From contig CAIIXF020000010.1 in NCBI GenBank assembly GCA_903813345.2, positions 26,374,425-26,438,424 of the forward strand: a DNA stretch of 64,000 nt, read 5' to 3'. The stretch is from Owenia fusiformis (lineage: Eukaryota > Annelida > Polychaeta > Sabellida > Oweniidae). Positions 13,377 to 24,185 of this stretch are shown in pieces; the stretch's first letter is position 1, and each line of letters opens with the position of its first letter. A program made the translations under genes and the position numbers. The notes under the pieces are model-generated. The model searched no databases. It had not been told where the DNA came from and worked only from the letters and a program-made list of their open reading frames with translations.

Positions 13377-14804
13377 GTTCAATAAGTTCACGATAAAATG
13401 CTCTCATTTCAATGATCTTTGATATTTTCTCATGAAATTTTTGCACAATGAACAGATACTGTCTGATTGATTCCTAAAATATCAGTATCACTTATTTGAT
13501 TGGTCAAAAATAGGGTAACTATGGTAACTTGACTTTTGGGTATGCAGGGCACTTTTTGCGTCACACAATTTACCATTACGGAAATCTATCAATATGTGCA
13601 AATGAATGGAAAATTGATGTTTATTGTTTTCATGAACATTTCTGAAATCCTGCTGGTCAATGCTGTACCAGTGGGCCAGAAAAATCAACAAAGAGTAATG
13701 CTATTGTAATAAGTTGAGCCCCAAGTTACATACTCTCCAGATGAAACAATACTTGATTTTGCTGCTTTCACCAGGATGAAGGATCGACTATATGGAACTT
13801 TCGAGTGCAGTCAAGATGGCCCTTCAAACAAGTTTTCCAGATGGCTTTGAGCAGTGTATCGTTAATGGGTTGAATGCAAGCGGCAGTTCATCAAACATGA
13901 GGGAGAATATATCTAAAACCTTAAAGCCACACATAGACATTTTACCTATATTTTAAAACCCCCACAAAGAAATAAATATGACACTGTGCTATAAAAAATG
14001 AGATAGAGAAAATATTGTGGCTCAGAAATAAAGAAAAAAAAGAAAACATGATATGCCACGGCCGGGATTCGAGCCTGCAAAATCATGATTGCAAGACTGA
14101 TTCCCTAACCACTCTACCGGCCTCAGCTGAACTTTCAAGATGCATTTTTAGTATTCATCCTTAATTTCAGAAAAATCTTTTTCCTCTACACCACAATTAT
14201 TAAATAGTAGTAAATAATCATGGTAATAATATTACAATACATATCTGAGTAAATATTCTAAGCCAAATTCAGAATCAGTGCTGTTAATACAGTTTTTATT
14301 TTGAGAATCTACTTCCTGTCATGACTGTCAAAAAACATGGCTTCCAAAACAAAATTCTTGCTTCCAATTTTCAAAATGATATATATTCATGGATCAGCTA
14401 ATTTTGGCACCTGAAGCCATCCTAATAGAAAGGTAAGACTATTTTCTTGAAAAGTATTTCTTGAAATCCCCAATTTCGGCCTCTGAAGTGTAAGAAGGTC
14501 ACTTTAAGGGACAATAGTTGTGACTATTGCATTAAGTAATCAGAAAGTGAAGAAGAAATTCATGTGATATATTCATAAGTTGCCTAACATTCTTTTGTTT
14601 TTCTAATGAATAATGTGACGTAAAAAGTGCCCCGCCTACGCAAAAGTCAAGTTACCAAGTAACCCTTATTTTTGACAAATCAAATTGGAGATGCTGATAT
14701 TTAAAGAATCAATCAGAAAGTATTTTTTATACATTTTGTGAAAATATTATGAGAAAATATCAAGAATCTTTAAAATGGAGCATTTTTCCGTGAACTTATT
14801 GAAC
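13377..14804. mobile_element. Long-TIR DNA transposon, about 1.4 kb, probably non-autonomous
   Basis: The left end GTTCAATAAGTTCACG is the reverse complement of the right end at 14789–14804. The similarity continues inward for about 200 bases (13377–13580 against 14610–14804), including ATATCAGTATC/ATATCAGCATC and the GTAACTTGACTTTT block. Partial copies of the same end occur near 32829 and 34779. The interior lacks a readable transposase and carries a tRNA-like segment. The GTTCAATAAGTT ends are of a kind seen in mariner-like elements, but that assignment is an inference. Confidence 0.7.
14025..14126 (-). repeat. tRNA-like sequence, SINE head or tRNA pseudogene
   Basis: On the minus strand from 14126 there is an A-box-like stretch (GGTAGAGTGGTTAGGG), a CTTGCAA loop that would give a TGC (Ala) anticodon, and a B-box-like GGCTCGAATCCC. 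Further downstream comes a T-rich stretch (TTTTCTTTTTTTT) that could end Pol III transcription. The acceptor, anticodon and T stems pair poorly, so this is not called as a working tRNA. Confidence 0.5.
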
Positions 14805-14814
14805 TTATTGAGGT

Positions 14815-15376
14815 GCATTTTATGTATGCAAGGACAAGAAATATTTTGTAACTAACAATTTATTATTCGTTAACTACCGCTTATAATTCGTAAATATCAA
14901 GCAGGTTGCCTGTTATTTTATCGAATAAATGGATTTTTGTTAATCATAACCTTGTATGTTACCCAAAAATAATTGCAGAAAGCAAAGAAATGTGTGTACA
15001 TTAGCGAATAATAAAATGAAACTAAACGAATATGAATTTGATTATACGAATACAAATGTGAGATATCGAATCTAAACTGCAAGTCTCGAGGCTTAGGTCA
15101 CGTGACACGAGGGATTTAGATGTGTGTATGGGGGGGGGGGGGGGGTGACCATGTACCGTTGAGAATGATCATGTGATCTCAATGAACTAATGACAAGCGA
15201 ATATATAAATGCAATTTACGAATACAAATGATAATATTTACGAACAATAAATGTGCACGTTTACGATAACATATGACTTTGTTACGAAAGTAAATTCGAC
15301 AATTAAAATATAAAATACCAGGGCTAGTGCTTAGTCATTGTTAAATATGACATTCTGTTCATTTTTTAAACTAACA
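14815..15376. other. AT-rich repeat-like DNA with an 18-base G run
   Basis: Repeated CGAATACAAATG/ACGAATA-type motifs occur on both sides of the mariner element (14850–15300 and 16340–16500), so the mariner probably inserted into an older repeat. A run of about 18 G lies at 15130–15147. No gene was seen. Confidence 0.4.
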
Positions 15377-16315
15377 TACAGGGTGGTCAAAAAACGGCAA
15401 CCCTGTTCATTTCAAGGAATTTCTTCCTGATATTTGACACACATCTACATCATTCAATTTCAGGAACATCGGACTGATAGTCTTAATATTACAGCACTTT
15501 AAACAACGTGCCCCAGTTGGCAAACATCGTGCTGTTGGCAAACCTGCACATGTTTTCCAAAGTTGTCAAAGATCTAACTGCATTCCTCATTGCGTGCGGC
15601 CTGAATGACACATGTGATCTCACTTTGAGGTCTAATGTTGTTCTGCAGTCATTTTCCTATACTCTATACTTGGGGTATACCCACTGGTAAAAGTTAAATG
15701 GGGCTATATCTGGGCTATGGGGCGCCTATTCAATATCTGTCATCCTGCTGATAATGTGGTCATCGGAGTGGTCCCAAAACCATTCAAGTACATCATTGGA
15801 TGTATTGGGCAAGGCTCTGTTGTGTTAGAAAAACTGTTGCTACTTATCAATCCCCTTGAGTTTACCTAAAGCCCCCCCCCCTCCAGAACTTCCTGAGAAT
15901 CACAATATAGCGTTCGATGTTGACAGTTATTGCATTTTCGCTGGCATCTTCAAAGGTGAAGGACCCTATCCGTATGTGCCTAGTATACGCTAAACTTTGA
16001 ATCTGACTGTGTGAATGTGCCTCTCCACTACTTCATCAAGTGCTTGGCTCCCCAAGAAAACATACTTATCATATTATCAAGTTGGAAATAGAGTTCCTCC
16101 GAATACCAGACCAGTTCAGACAGCCCGAAAGTGGGCATCTGGGGTATGTTGTTTAAAATGCCGTGATATTGTGACTATCAGTCTGATAATCATGAAATAT
16201 ATTGGGCAGGTAGGAAATTGAATGATGTACAAATGTGCCAAATATTAGGGAGTAATTTTCTCAAATGGCAAAGATATGAGGAAAAATTATGGTTGCCATT
16301 TTTGACCACCCTGTA
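15377..16315 (-). mobile_element. Tc1/mariner-superfamily transposon with decayed transposase
   Basis: The ends are TACAGGGTGGTC and its complement GACCACCCTGTA. They sit on TA dinucleotides as expected for Tc1/mariner insertion, and the arms pair for about 150 bases (15377–15530 against 16140–16315). The minus strand between about 15660 and 15860 still reads EWFWDHSDDHIISRM, then a stop, then APHSPDIAPFNFYQWVYPKY. This matches the C-terminal end of a mariner-type DDE/D transposase (the SPDLxPxDFFLWG region that carries the last catalytic Asp). The stop codon and the short length (939 bp) show that it is inactive. Confidence 0.82.
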
Positions 16316-17127
16316 TTTGCAGAAACAATTATATAGGTACAAAATGAACTCAAAATTTGTATACGAATATACAATGTGTCACTAACAAATGCTTTTAAGG
16401 TCTTTATACATTATAATGAAACAAATTATGCAAACAATTAATAAGATACTCAAGTTGGGAACATAAATATGGTAATAAATATGGTAAAATACGAATAATG
16501 TTTGCTGTTTCTTGGACTTGATGATTGGTGAAGGTTTTATACCTATGAGCGTCTCATCTCCCCTTCCTTGCTATTTTTTGTCACAGAATGAATTTACTTG
16601 TTTTGTCACCCTGTACATAATAATATTCATTACTCGCACATCTTGCTTCATCAAGGTTCGGACCTATCCTCAGAACGAAGAGGAGGGAAAGCCCCAGAGC
16701 TTTAGCGATGACTGACATAATACGTCTCTTGCGTACCACCTTCGTTTGCGCAAATTCTCACCAGTTAATTTTCGAACATAGCGCGTCGTCGTGATGTTTT
16801 AATCGATGTAAACTTACTCCTTACACATTTCTTTATCTTGATGTGAAAAACCAGGATATGGTATTGGTTAATACGCCAGGAATCAACGTAATATTATTCG
16901 AAGCGTTATTAGAACATTTTGAATCCGCCATTTTTGTTTATCGAAGCGTATGTCATCTTTGAACTCTGGTGTTATTCCCCCTCTGCTCAGAACGTAATGA
17001 TTGATCGTGGGAATCGACGATGATACTTGTACGTGTTACTCTGAAACTGACATCATTTCTTTATCTATTTAAGGAAACTTGATTGAAATATGTTTTACAA
17101 TAATCGATTTGTACTAAAAGGGACGAC
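16316..17127. other. Intergenic, nothing firm
   Basis: A 67-codon ORF on the plus strand (16512–16715) has no recognisable domain. No repeat pairs were found besides the CGAATA-type motifs near the left edge. Confidence 0.35.
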
Positions 17128-17705
17128 TTGATGTCATGTCCATTGAATCTTTTATTAGACATGAATGCCCCTAGTCTAGTCTTCCGTTCATGGCTCAATT
17201 TAGACTTAGTCAATAACAATAATGTTAACACATTTAAAGTGTTATGGGAGACTTTGCAGAAAAGACTGCAATTGCCTAAGAGAGGAAATGATCCAATTCT
17301 ATTTTCTGATGAGGAAACTACTGGTCAAAAAGTCAATCAACAATGACAACGGAATTAGTTGAAATGTTTGTATGTGCCTAAGCAGCTGCCACACAGAGCC
17401 GTGTTAGCAAATCTTAAACTGTTTGCCGCCGAGTAAATGATTTGATGCAGTGATGGTAGCACGGCCATGGGCACATGGTGGACCGTTTCTCGCTCTTTGA
17501 ACACGTCCAGGCGACTTTGCGTTTTTAAGAACAGAATAAACCTTAGATATCAATGATAAATATTTTAACCCTGAATGAATGGTACCAACGCCCCCTTCTC
17601 CATAATCCTTCGTGATATACATGTCGACTTTTGCTGAGTGCGAGCGAGATCAGGTTGACTCGATAGTCCATCACGTACGTCGTCGACGTCAGCAGAAAGG
17701 GTAAA

Positions 17706-17936
17706 ATGGCAGTAATAGCTACAAAGGGTGCATTAAAATTGAACAAGGGGTTGGGTGAAGCGGCGCAGATATTTCAACATCTCTGTGATCAGATTATGGA
17801 AGAGTTACGGAAGGAGGATCCAAAAGATTATGGAAGAGCTACGGAAGGAAGATCCGAAAGCCTCTATAAGGAATTTCTCAATGATGCCACGAAGATGATA
17901 TTGTATTTTCAAAACCCTATTATGGGCTTGTACTGA
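17706..17936 (+). CDS. Possible small ORF or 5' exon, unknown (76 codons)
   Basis: I do not recognise this. The ATG sits in a fair context (AAAATGGC). The predicted peptide is lysine- and glutamate-rich and looks helical (KLNKGLGEAAQIFQHLCDQI near residues 11–30). A 33-base unit is repeated twice in frame near 17793–17860, giving IMEELRKEDPK followed by a diverged repeat of itself. There is no signal peptide or known domain. The neighbouring ORF at 17128–17346 is similarly anonymous. It could be a first exon, a repeat relic or chance. Confidence 0.2.
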   Translation: MAVIATKGALKLNKGLGEAAQIFQHLCDQIMEELRKEDPKDYGRATEGRSESLYKEFLNDATKMILYFQNPIMGLY

Positions 17937-18739
17937 ATTTATAAGTATAGGCCTTCAGGAAACCTAAGAATATCAAATCAACACGACAATCAATCTGATA
18001 CTTATTACTTTATCATACGTGTTTCCCACACCACGACATACACTGACATCCATTCATTTTCTTGCTTACCAGTTTTAATTTCAATCAAGATATAAAAGCT
18101 TCCAGCCCCTGGAAATCTAGAATGACACACCCTTATATATAAGAACTTCTTTCTTGAAGGGGGAAGGGTTGGATGGGGGAGTTCAATATGCGATTAAGTG
18201 GTTATCGTTATATTTATTTATCCCACAGACGAAGTTGAATAAGGATTAAAGAAGCAGTTCGTCCGTCTGCCTGGACGATAACTCAAATAGCGGTTGGCGG
18301 ATTTCTGATGTCTAATTGAACACATATGATCACTGGTATTAGTCCTTAGCTTTTTGTTTTATTTAATGGACATTTAAGACCATGCTTTGTACTTATGCTG
18401 GATATGTAAATCAAATCTCCCCGTTACACACAAATAGAAGATCCTGAAACGTCACCAATAAAAAGTGAAATTGATTTGTAAAAAAAGTCCCTTTTACAAA
18501 TTCGTAGCGATCTATACTGCACTGGTACTACATACATGTAAACAGACAAAGGTCTTTACACATTGATCTCAGCATGTGCACCCTTGAGTATTTTCCCTGA
18601 ATCGCGCCTTTTATACTAAACAGTGAGCAACACCAAAACGATATACCTAACCCTTTAATTTATGAATTTCTTAGCAGTAACAAACAGTTTAATCCATAAT
18701 AGAGATACCAAAAAAAATAGAATTGATCTTAGAGTTTAT
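17937..18739. other. Intergenic, nothing recognised
   Basis: AT-rich sequence. The only notable item is a GTCCGTCTGCCTGGACG block at about 18259, related to interspersed repeat debris near 12110. Confidence 0.35.
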
Positions 18740-19000
18740 TTATCCTACACTTAGTGTACTAAATGTACATACATAAAATCTATTGGCAAAATGAATAACC
18801 GGAGGATATCGCCACAATATACTCCGGAAAGCCAATATGCGGAGGATATCATGGCGATATACTCCGGAAAACCAATATGCGGAGTTAATCGTGACGATAT
18901 ACTCCGCTTGTTGATTTCCCGCCCAATTGAACTATTTGACATTAAATTTAATTTTCAATTATATTATACATTTAGTACACTACTAGTAAGTGTAGGATAA
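18740..19000. mobile_element. Short inverted-repeat element (MITE-like, 261 bp) with internal GGAGTATAT repeats
   Basis: The ends TTATCCTACACTTA…GTGTACTAAATGTA and their complement pair over about 28 bases; the right arm has six extra bases (CTAGTA). The interior (18798–18906) has three units of CGGAGGATATCnnnnCGATATACTCCGG, each itself partly palindromic. Structure is its only evidence; it has no coding capacity. Confidence 0.65.
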
Positions 19001-19623
19001 TAAGAACATCCTATGATATATTCTTTTCAGGTTATCATTTTAATCTATACTTAACTAGGCGATATTGATATGTGCACTCGTTCGCTTCGCTCTCTCTTGC
19101 AGGTATCAATATCACCTCGTAGATAAAAATGATATTCCTCAAAATCATAGGATATCCCATAAGTATAGAGTAAAATTAAGATAGCATAATGTAGAAAATG
19201 CTGAATGCAATATAATACCTGCATTTCTCATTCCATAGTGTTTTTCAAATTATAAGATTCAGCAAGAAGTACAGCAGTGTAGTGAACAAGCCATTATTTT
19301 ATAACAAAATATTGTAATTAAATGCTTTATATATCCATCAGCATATCAAGCTGAAGAGTATATTTTATTAAATGTATGTTATATTACTGCTTAATAAAAA
19401 TATGAAATGGTTCAGATTTTTTGTGGTGAATGCTATATAAAAAATGGCTAAACTCAAAATTTCAGATTTGATTCATATATAATAGGCTTGGGCCTTATTG
19501 GCATATAGGATATATGTATGATCTTTGCTAGTACTACTGTTTGCTGCTCATTTGAGATGCTTTTTCTTTATTTTCCGCCCTCAACATAGACATACTTTAC
19601 ATTTTACCATCACTCTTTGTATA
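19001..19623. other. Intergenic, nothing recognised
   Basis: AT-rich DNA without a convincing ORF or repeat pair. Confidence 0.35.
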
Positions 19624-19967
19624 TACAGGGTGGGCCAAAAAAAGCCACCCCCTAGCCATTATTCCTGATAAATATTTATTTTTAACATGTACACCAACAA
19701 TGATATATCATTTTAAAGGTAATTTAATTTGCAACAAAATGATATATAATAGCACCATTTTCAACAACCCCATATAGAAATATAACCAATTATGTGACAT
19801 GGGGGTAAAAAAACACCTTTTCAATTTTAATCGATTTTGCGAACAATTTTACTGTTCAGTTAAAAATTGCAACAATGTCATGAGTCTTGATATATCATTG
19901 TTGGTGTACATGTGAATATTTATCAAGAATATCAGCTAGGGGGGGGGGGGGGTTGGCCCACCCTGTA
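19624..19967. mobile_element. Mariner-type MITE, 344 bp
   Basis: The ends are TACAGGGTGGGCC and its complement, bounded by TA. The arms also share CTGATAAATATT and ACATGTACACCAACAATG in inverted orientation over roughly 90 bases. A 14-base G run lies in the right arm. No coding sequence. Its termini resemble those of the 939-bp mariner at 15377, but the interior is different. Confidence 0.8.
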
Positions 19968-20059
19968 TATGTACATATAGGTTATTTACTGGAAGGGATT
20001 CAATATGGGTTTTATTCCAAGGGACAATATGATATTTCCCAAGGGCCCAGATTTACCCG

Positions 20060-20140
20060 GGATGATATCAATATCATCCCTGATCAATATCATCCCTGAT
20101 TTCATCCCTGTAATCCTGATATCATCCCTGATACAAATAT
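20060..20140. repeat. Short GATATCATCCCTGAT repeat cluster
   Basis: Several imperfect units of ATATCATCCCTGAT follow one another. A 20-base segment just upstream (20021–20040) is half of the hairpin found at 24615–24673. Confidence 0.6.
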
Positions 20141-20144
20141 GTGA

Positions 20145-21735
20145 TTTATTAGACTCCAGATTGAAAATCTGGAGTCTATTGCTTTTGCCAGTTTTCTTAT
20201 TCTTTCTTTCTTTCCGAAAACTTTTTCTCAGCAACTACGAGAGCTTACTTAAATCTACTTACATGGTCAGTTAGGGTATGTGACCTAGTTTCTGGGAAAT
20301 TAGGTCAATTTTTCATCTAGGTCAAAGGTTAAGAACTAGGTCAAATCTTACATTTTTAACATTCTGTCAATTATCTTCGTCATTATTTATCGAAACACCT
20401 GGATGTACATCTCATTGTGTAGCTTAGAAAAAAAGCCAAATCGAGAGTGTGCCATCTGTTCTTTGATAACTCTTACCGATTTCGAGAAATGGCGTCCGGA
20501 AAGTAGGTCAAACTAAAAAGTCCTCCAAATTGACTTTGACAATTTGACTTTCGGTTCGAAAGTTATGGCGTTTTGAAAGCTCAAAAATCGCTAAATTTGT
20601 GCCCCATGTTAAGTCAATGGGAAAAAAGATTTTTTGAAGTGTAATATACGAGATATAGACTGAGTACAGCTTAATATAATGATAGCCCTTAAAAGAAGGG
20701 GACCTAAAAAGCCAACTAGCTTCAAAATCTGGACAGCAAAATGCCTAGGTCAAAATCTAGGTCAAATTCATAGTTTTTCCTTATTTTTGTGATTCTGACA
20801 CTACATTTTAATAATTTGCTTCAAAATTTTGTATACAGGTAGCAAAGAGTGTGCTAATAGTGTCAGCCTTTTGCTGTCAGAAAGTATTTTGACCCACTTT
20901 TGAGATATGGTGTCCGAAAAGTAGGTCAAAATAAAAAGTTCTCCAAATTCAACGTATGAGTTATGAATTAAGAGTAGAATGTTCTCAGGAATCCGAATCT
21001 GCAAATCAAATTTCAATCGGATTTTCGGTTCGGAAGTTATGGCGTTTTGAAAGCTCAAAAATCGCTAAATTTGGTGCCCCGTGTTATGTCAACGAGAAAA
21101 AGGATTTTTTTGAAGTGTAAAATACCAGATATAGACTGAGTACAGCTTAATATTCTGAAAGCCTATAAAAGGAGAGGATCTCGAAGGCTATCTAGCTTTA
21201 AAATTTGGACGCAAAAATGCCTAGGTCAAAATCTAGGTCAAATTCATAGTTTTTCCTTATTTTTGCGATTCTGACATTACACTTTAAGGATTTGCTTCAA
21301 AATTTTGTATACAGGTAGCAAAGAGTGTGCTTATAGTGTTAGCCTTTGCCGTCAGAAAGTTTTTTGACCCACTTTTGAGATATGGTGTCCGAAATGTAGG
21401 TCAAAATAAAACGTTCTCCAAATTTAACGTATGAGTTATGAATTAAGGGTAGAATTTTCTCAGGAATCAGAATCTTTAAACCAAATTTCGATCTAACTTC
21501 TTAGATAGTTATAGCGGTTTGAAATCTCGAAAAGTCGATATGATGATATCCCCATGTTAAGCCAATAGAGTCGAAGATAACCTTCTTAAAAGTTGTCTAA
21601 ATGTCTATATTCTAGCTGACTCAGCTTATTCTGAATGGCTCAGCTTACAAGTTCTGGATGACTCAGCTTAAAAAAAGTTTGAAATTTGGAGTCTTAAATT
21701 GAACTTGTTCAATTTACATGTCTAGTTATACTTGC
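20145..21735. repeat. Interspersed repeat with ~478-bp internal tandem units rich in AGGTCA
   Basis: It opens with a palindrome around AGACTCCAGATTGAAAATCT and closes with GAACTTGTTCAATTT…TCTAGTTATAC. The same opening is seen near 32616 and 34566 and the same closing near 37050–37085, inside the collagen gene. Internally CCTAGGTCAAAATCTAGGTC recurs at about 20743 and 21221, and a weaker unit starts near 20280. No coding sequence was recognised; the 85-codon minus-strand ORF at 20801–21058 falls within the repeat. Confidence 0.65.
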
Positions 21736-21742
21736 TATCATA

Positions 21743-22110
21743 TACAAGGGTGGTCAAAAAATGTCATTTTAAAAAATAACTCCCTGATATTTTACACGTT
21801 TGTACATCATTCAATTTGCTACCAGCCCGCTATATTTCATGACCATCAGATTGATAGTCACAATGTTACAGTAATTTAAATAACATACCCAGTGGCCACT
21901 ATTGCGTTGTGGGGAAACCTGTACTCATCGTCTAAAATGTCCTTACCTGTGGAGATATGGCAGAGATAGAGTATATGAGAATGACCTCAGGACAAGGTGT
22001 CACTACGGTAAATCATTGAAAAATATTGAAAAAATCACAAAATTCAAGTTCTGGGGTACATATCGCCATTTTCGAACGAACTAGCCCATACAATGACTAT
22101 ATTTCTGCGT
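21743..22110. mobile_element. Truncated copy of the 15377 mariner family
   Basis: It starts TACAAGGGTGGTCAAAAAATG and matches the left arm of the element at 15377 (shared CTCCCTGATATTT, TGTACATCATTCAATTT, GATTGATAGTCAC and GGCAAACCTG-like blocks). No matching right end was found before the inverted repeat and LINE at 22128 onward, so it appears cut off. Confidence 0.6.
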
Positions 22111-22127
22111 TCCTCTGAACAAATAGT

Positions 22128-22280
22128 TCAGAAGACAACAGAATCGTCGATTTAATTCCTCACTTAAGTTACATAAACGGTTTTTCGAAAAACGGTTAAG
22201 ATCTGCACTCTTTAACCCAAACCGTTTACTCGTATGTAACTTAAGTGAGGAATTAAATCGACGATTCTGTTGTCTTCTGA
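22128..22280. repeat. 46-bp perfect inverted repeat with inner palindrome
   Basis: 22128–22173 is the exact reverse complement of 22235–22280, and similarity continues outward for about 12 more bases. Between the arms lie a 14-bp palindrome (GTTTTTCGAAAAAC, 22180–22193) and a further AAACGGTT/AACCGTTT pair. The structure abuts the 5' side of the truncated LINE. Confidence 0.85.
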
Positions 22281-24185
22281 GCTATGTTTTCGCAAACATG
22301 TACATTTTCTAAAACATATGATGCTGATACACGTTTGTGAGAAAAAGCGTCGTGGGGATTCTGCCTAAAACGCGTGAAATCACCTCAAAAACTGAGCTTG
22401 AATTAGAAATGTGTCTTCTAAAATCTTCCTCGCCTGGACCTGATGGGATTCTACCATCACTTATTAAGTCTGCAAGACAGTTTTTAATTGATCCACTCTT
22501 GTATATATTTAACTTATCTTTTAAATCTGGTATTTTCCCAGACGCCCTCAAATTGGCCAAAGTAACACCTGTATTTAAAAAAGGTGTCACTACAAATCCT
22601 TCGAACTATAGACCAATTTCAGTTTTATCTGTATTTTCTAAATTGTTAGAAAAGCTCATGCACGCCAAACCTACTGGTTTTTTAGAACGTTTTGAAATTA
22701 TTTTTACTTATCAATTTGGATTTCAGAAATTCAACTCTACCTACATGGCCATTTTATATTTCATTGAACAAATTCGAAAATCAACTGATTTGGGGAAAAC
22801 GAGCATTGGCATAACGTTAGATTTTTCCAAGGCCTTTGACACAATTAATCATGACATTTTGATACAAAAACTTGAATATTATGGCATCAGAGGAATAGCT
22901 AAGTCCTGGTTTGAAAGTTATTTAAAAGACCGCAAACAATATGTCACCATTAACAATTATGAATCTAAAAGATCATCTCTAAATTGTGGTGTTCCGCAGG
23001 GCTCGGTACTTGGACCACTATTATTTATTCTTTACATAAATGATCTGCCTTTTGTTGCCCCTAATCTAAAATTTATTATGTTTGCTGATGACACCAATCT
23101 TCTTGATAGTGATTATGATTTAAATGAACTTATGACTAGAACTAATGCAAACTTGAATTCAATAGATGACTGGATAAAAGCAAACAAACTTTCACTTAAT
23201 ATTGGCAAAACCAATGCTATTCTATTTGGACCCCAAAAAAATCAAACAAATCTGAATCTTAAAATACGCAATGAGAACATAACTTTCCGGGAAAAAATTG
23301 ACTTTCTTGGAATTATTATTGATAAAAACTTGAAATTTAAAGAGCACATAAAATCTGTTGAAACAAAGATTTCTTGCGTCATTGGATCTCTTTATCACAT
23401 TAAACATCTACTTCAAATAGACAGTTTCAAAACAATTTACTACTCATTGATACACTCTCAATTAAATTATTGCAACATAATCTGGGGTAACACATTTAAA
23501 TCATTTTATGATCGTCTACATAAACTGCAGAAACAATTCTTAAGGCTAGCTTTAAATAAGGATAGACTTTCTCACTCCGCTCCCCTATTTAAAGATCTTA
23601 GAATATTAAATATTTTTGATGTCAACAGATATTGTACTGGTCAGTTCATGTACAAAATCTTTAATAAGCACCCCAGTCTTCCAAAAAATCTATTTCAAGA
23701 TTTGTTTGATATCAACATTAATATTCATCATCATTACACAAGACAATTGCATTATTTTCATATCCCTAAATGCTCTAAACTTTCCCTTCGCTATCTGGGT
23801 CCTAATCTTTGGAATGCTCTACCACATGATATTAAAAAATGCTCCACTCTAAATATTTTCAAATCTTCATATAAAAAACTACTCATCTATCGATAATGTA
23901 TAATACCAAATCATACTATACTGTTGATTTTATACTGGTACCCGATTTTTGTAACATTTTTACATTGTACATCCTTAGATTAATTGTTAATACCATTTTT
24001 ATATACCTACATGTAACATAATATAAGTGTTTTCGTTTATATGTAGTCTAGTTGTCATTTTAATGATTTCTGTTAAACCGCAACATATACCCACTAGGGT
24101 GTCTAGCGGCTTGTTTTTATAGTGTATATTATATAAGAATTATGAAATAAATAATTGAATTGAATTGAATTGAAAAAAAATAAAA
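22281..24185 (+). mobile_element. 5'-truncated non-LTR retrotransposon (LINE, Jockey/CR1/L2-like group)
   Basis: It covers the reverse transcriptase ORF, an AT-rich 3' UTR of about 250 bp and a tail of TTGAA repeats followed by A-rich sequence (about 24145–24185). Tails of short tandem repeats rather than plain poly(A) are typical of CR1/L2-type LINEs, which supports but does not prove the clade. The endonuclease domain and ORF1 are absent. Confidence 0.85.
22337..23896 (+). CDS. LINE reverse transcriptase (ORF2 fragment, 519 codons)
   Basis: RNA-dependent DNA polymerase of a non-LTR retrotransposon, which copies element RNA at a nicked target. The ORF opens with the usual SSSPGPDGILPSLIKSA stretch ahead of the fingers. 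VTPVFKKG and NYRPISVLSVFSKLLEK follow. Motif A is ITLDFSKAFDTINHDIL, motif B NCGVPQGSVLGPLLFILYIN, and motif C FADDTN carries the two catalytic aspartates. The C-terminal region ends in the common SLRYLGPNLWNALPHDIK segment. There are no internal stops, so it is fairly young or recently mobile, but the upstream endonuclease is missing and the copy cannot be autonomous. The marked start is simply the first in-frame ATG; the true protein would have begun further upstream. Confidence 0.93.
   Translation: MRKSVVGILPKTREITSKTELELEMCLLKSSSPGPDGILPSLIKSARQFLIDPLLYIFNLSFKSGIFPDALKLAKVTPVFKKGVTTNPSNYRPISVLSVFSKLLEKLMHAKPTGFLERFEIIFTYQFGFQKFNSTYMAILYFIEQIRKSTDLGKTSIGITLDFSKAFDTINHDILIQKLEYYGIRGIAKSWFESYLKDRKQYVTINNYESKRSSLNCGVPQGSVLGPLLFILYINDLPFVAPNLKFIMFADDTNLLDSDYDLNELMTRTNANLNSIDDWIKANKLSLNIGKTNAILFGPQKNQTNLNLKIRNENITFREKIDFLGIIIDKNLKFKEHIKSVETKISCVIGSLYHIKHLLQIDSFKTIYYSLIHSQLNYCNIIWGNTFKSFYDRLHKLQKQFLRLALNKDRLSHSAPLFKDLRILNIFDVNRYCTGQFMYKIFNKHPSLPKNLFQDLFDININIHHHYTRQLHYFHIPKCSKLSLRYLGPNLWNALPHDIKKCSTLNIFKSSYKKLLIYR

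Noticed and set aside
14050-14126. A functional tRNA-Ala gene on the minus strand
   Set aside because: The A/B-box-like sequences are present but the acceptor, anticodon and T stems do not pair well, so it is listed only as tRNA-like.
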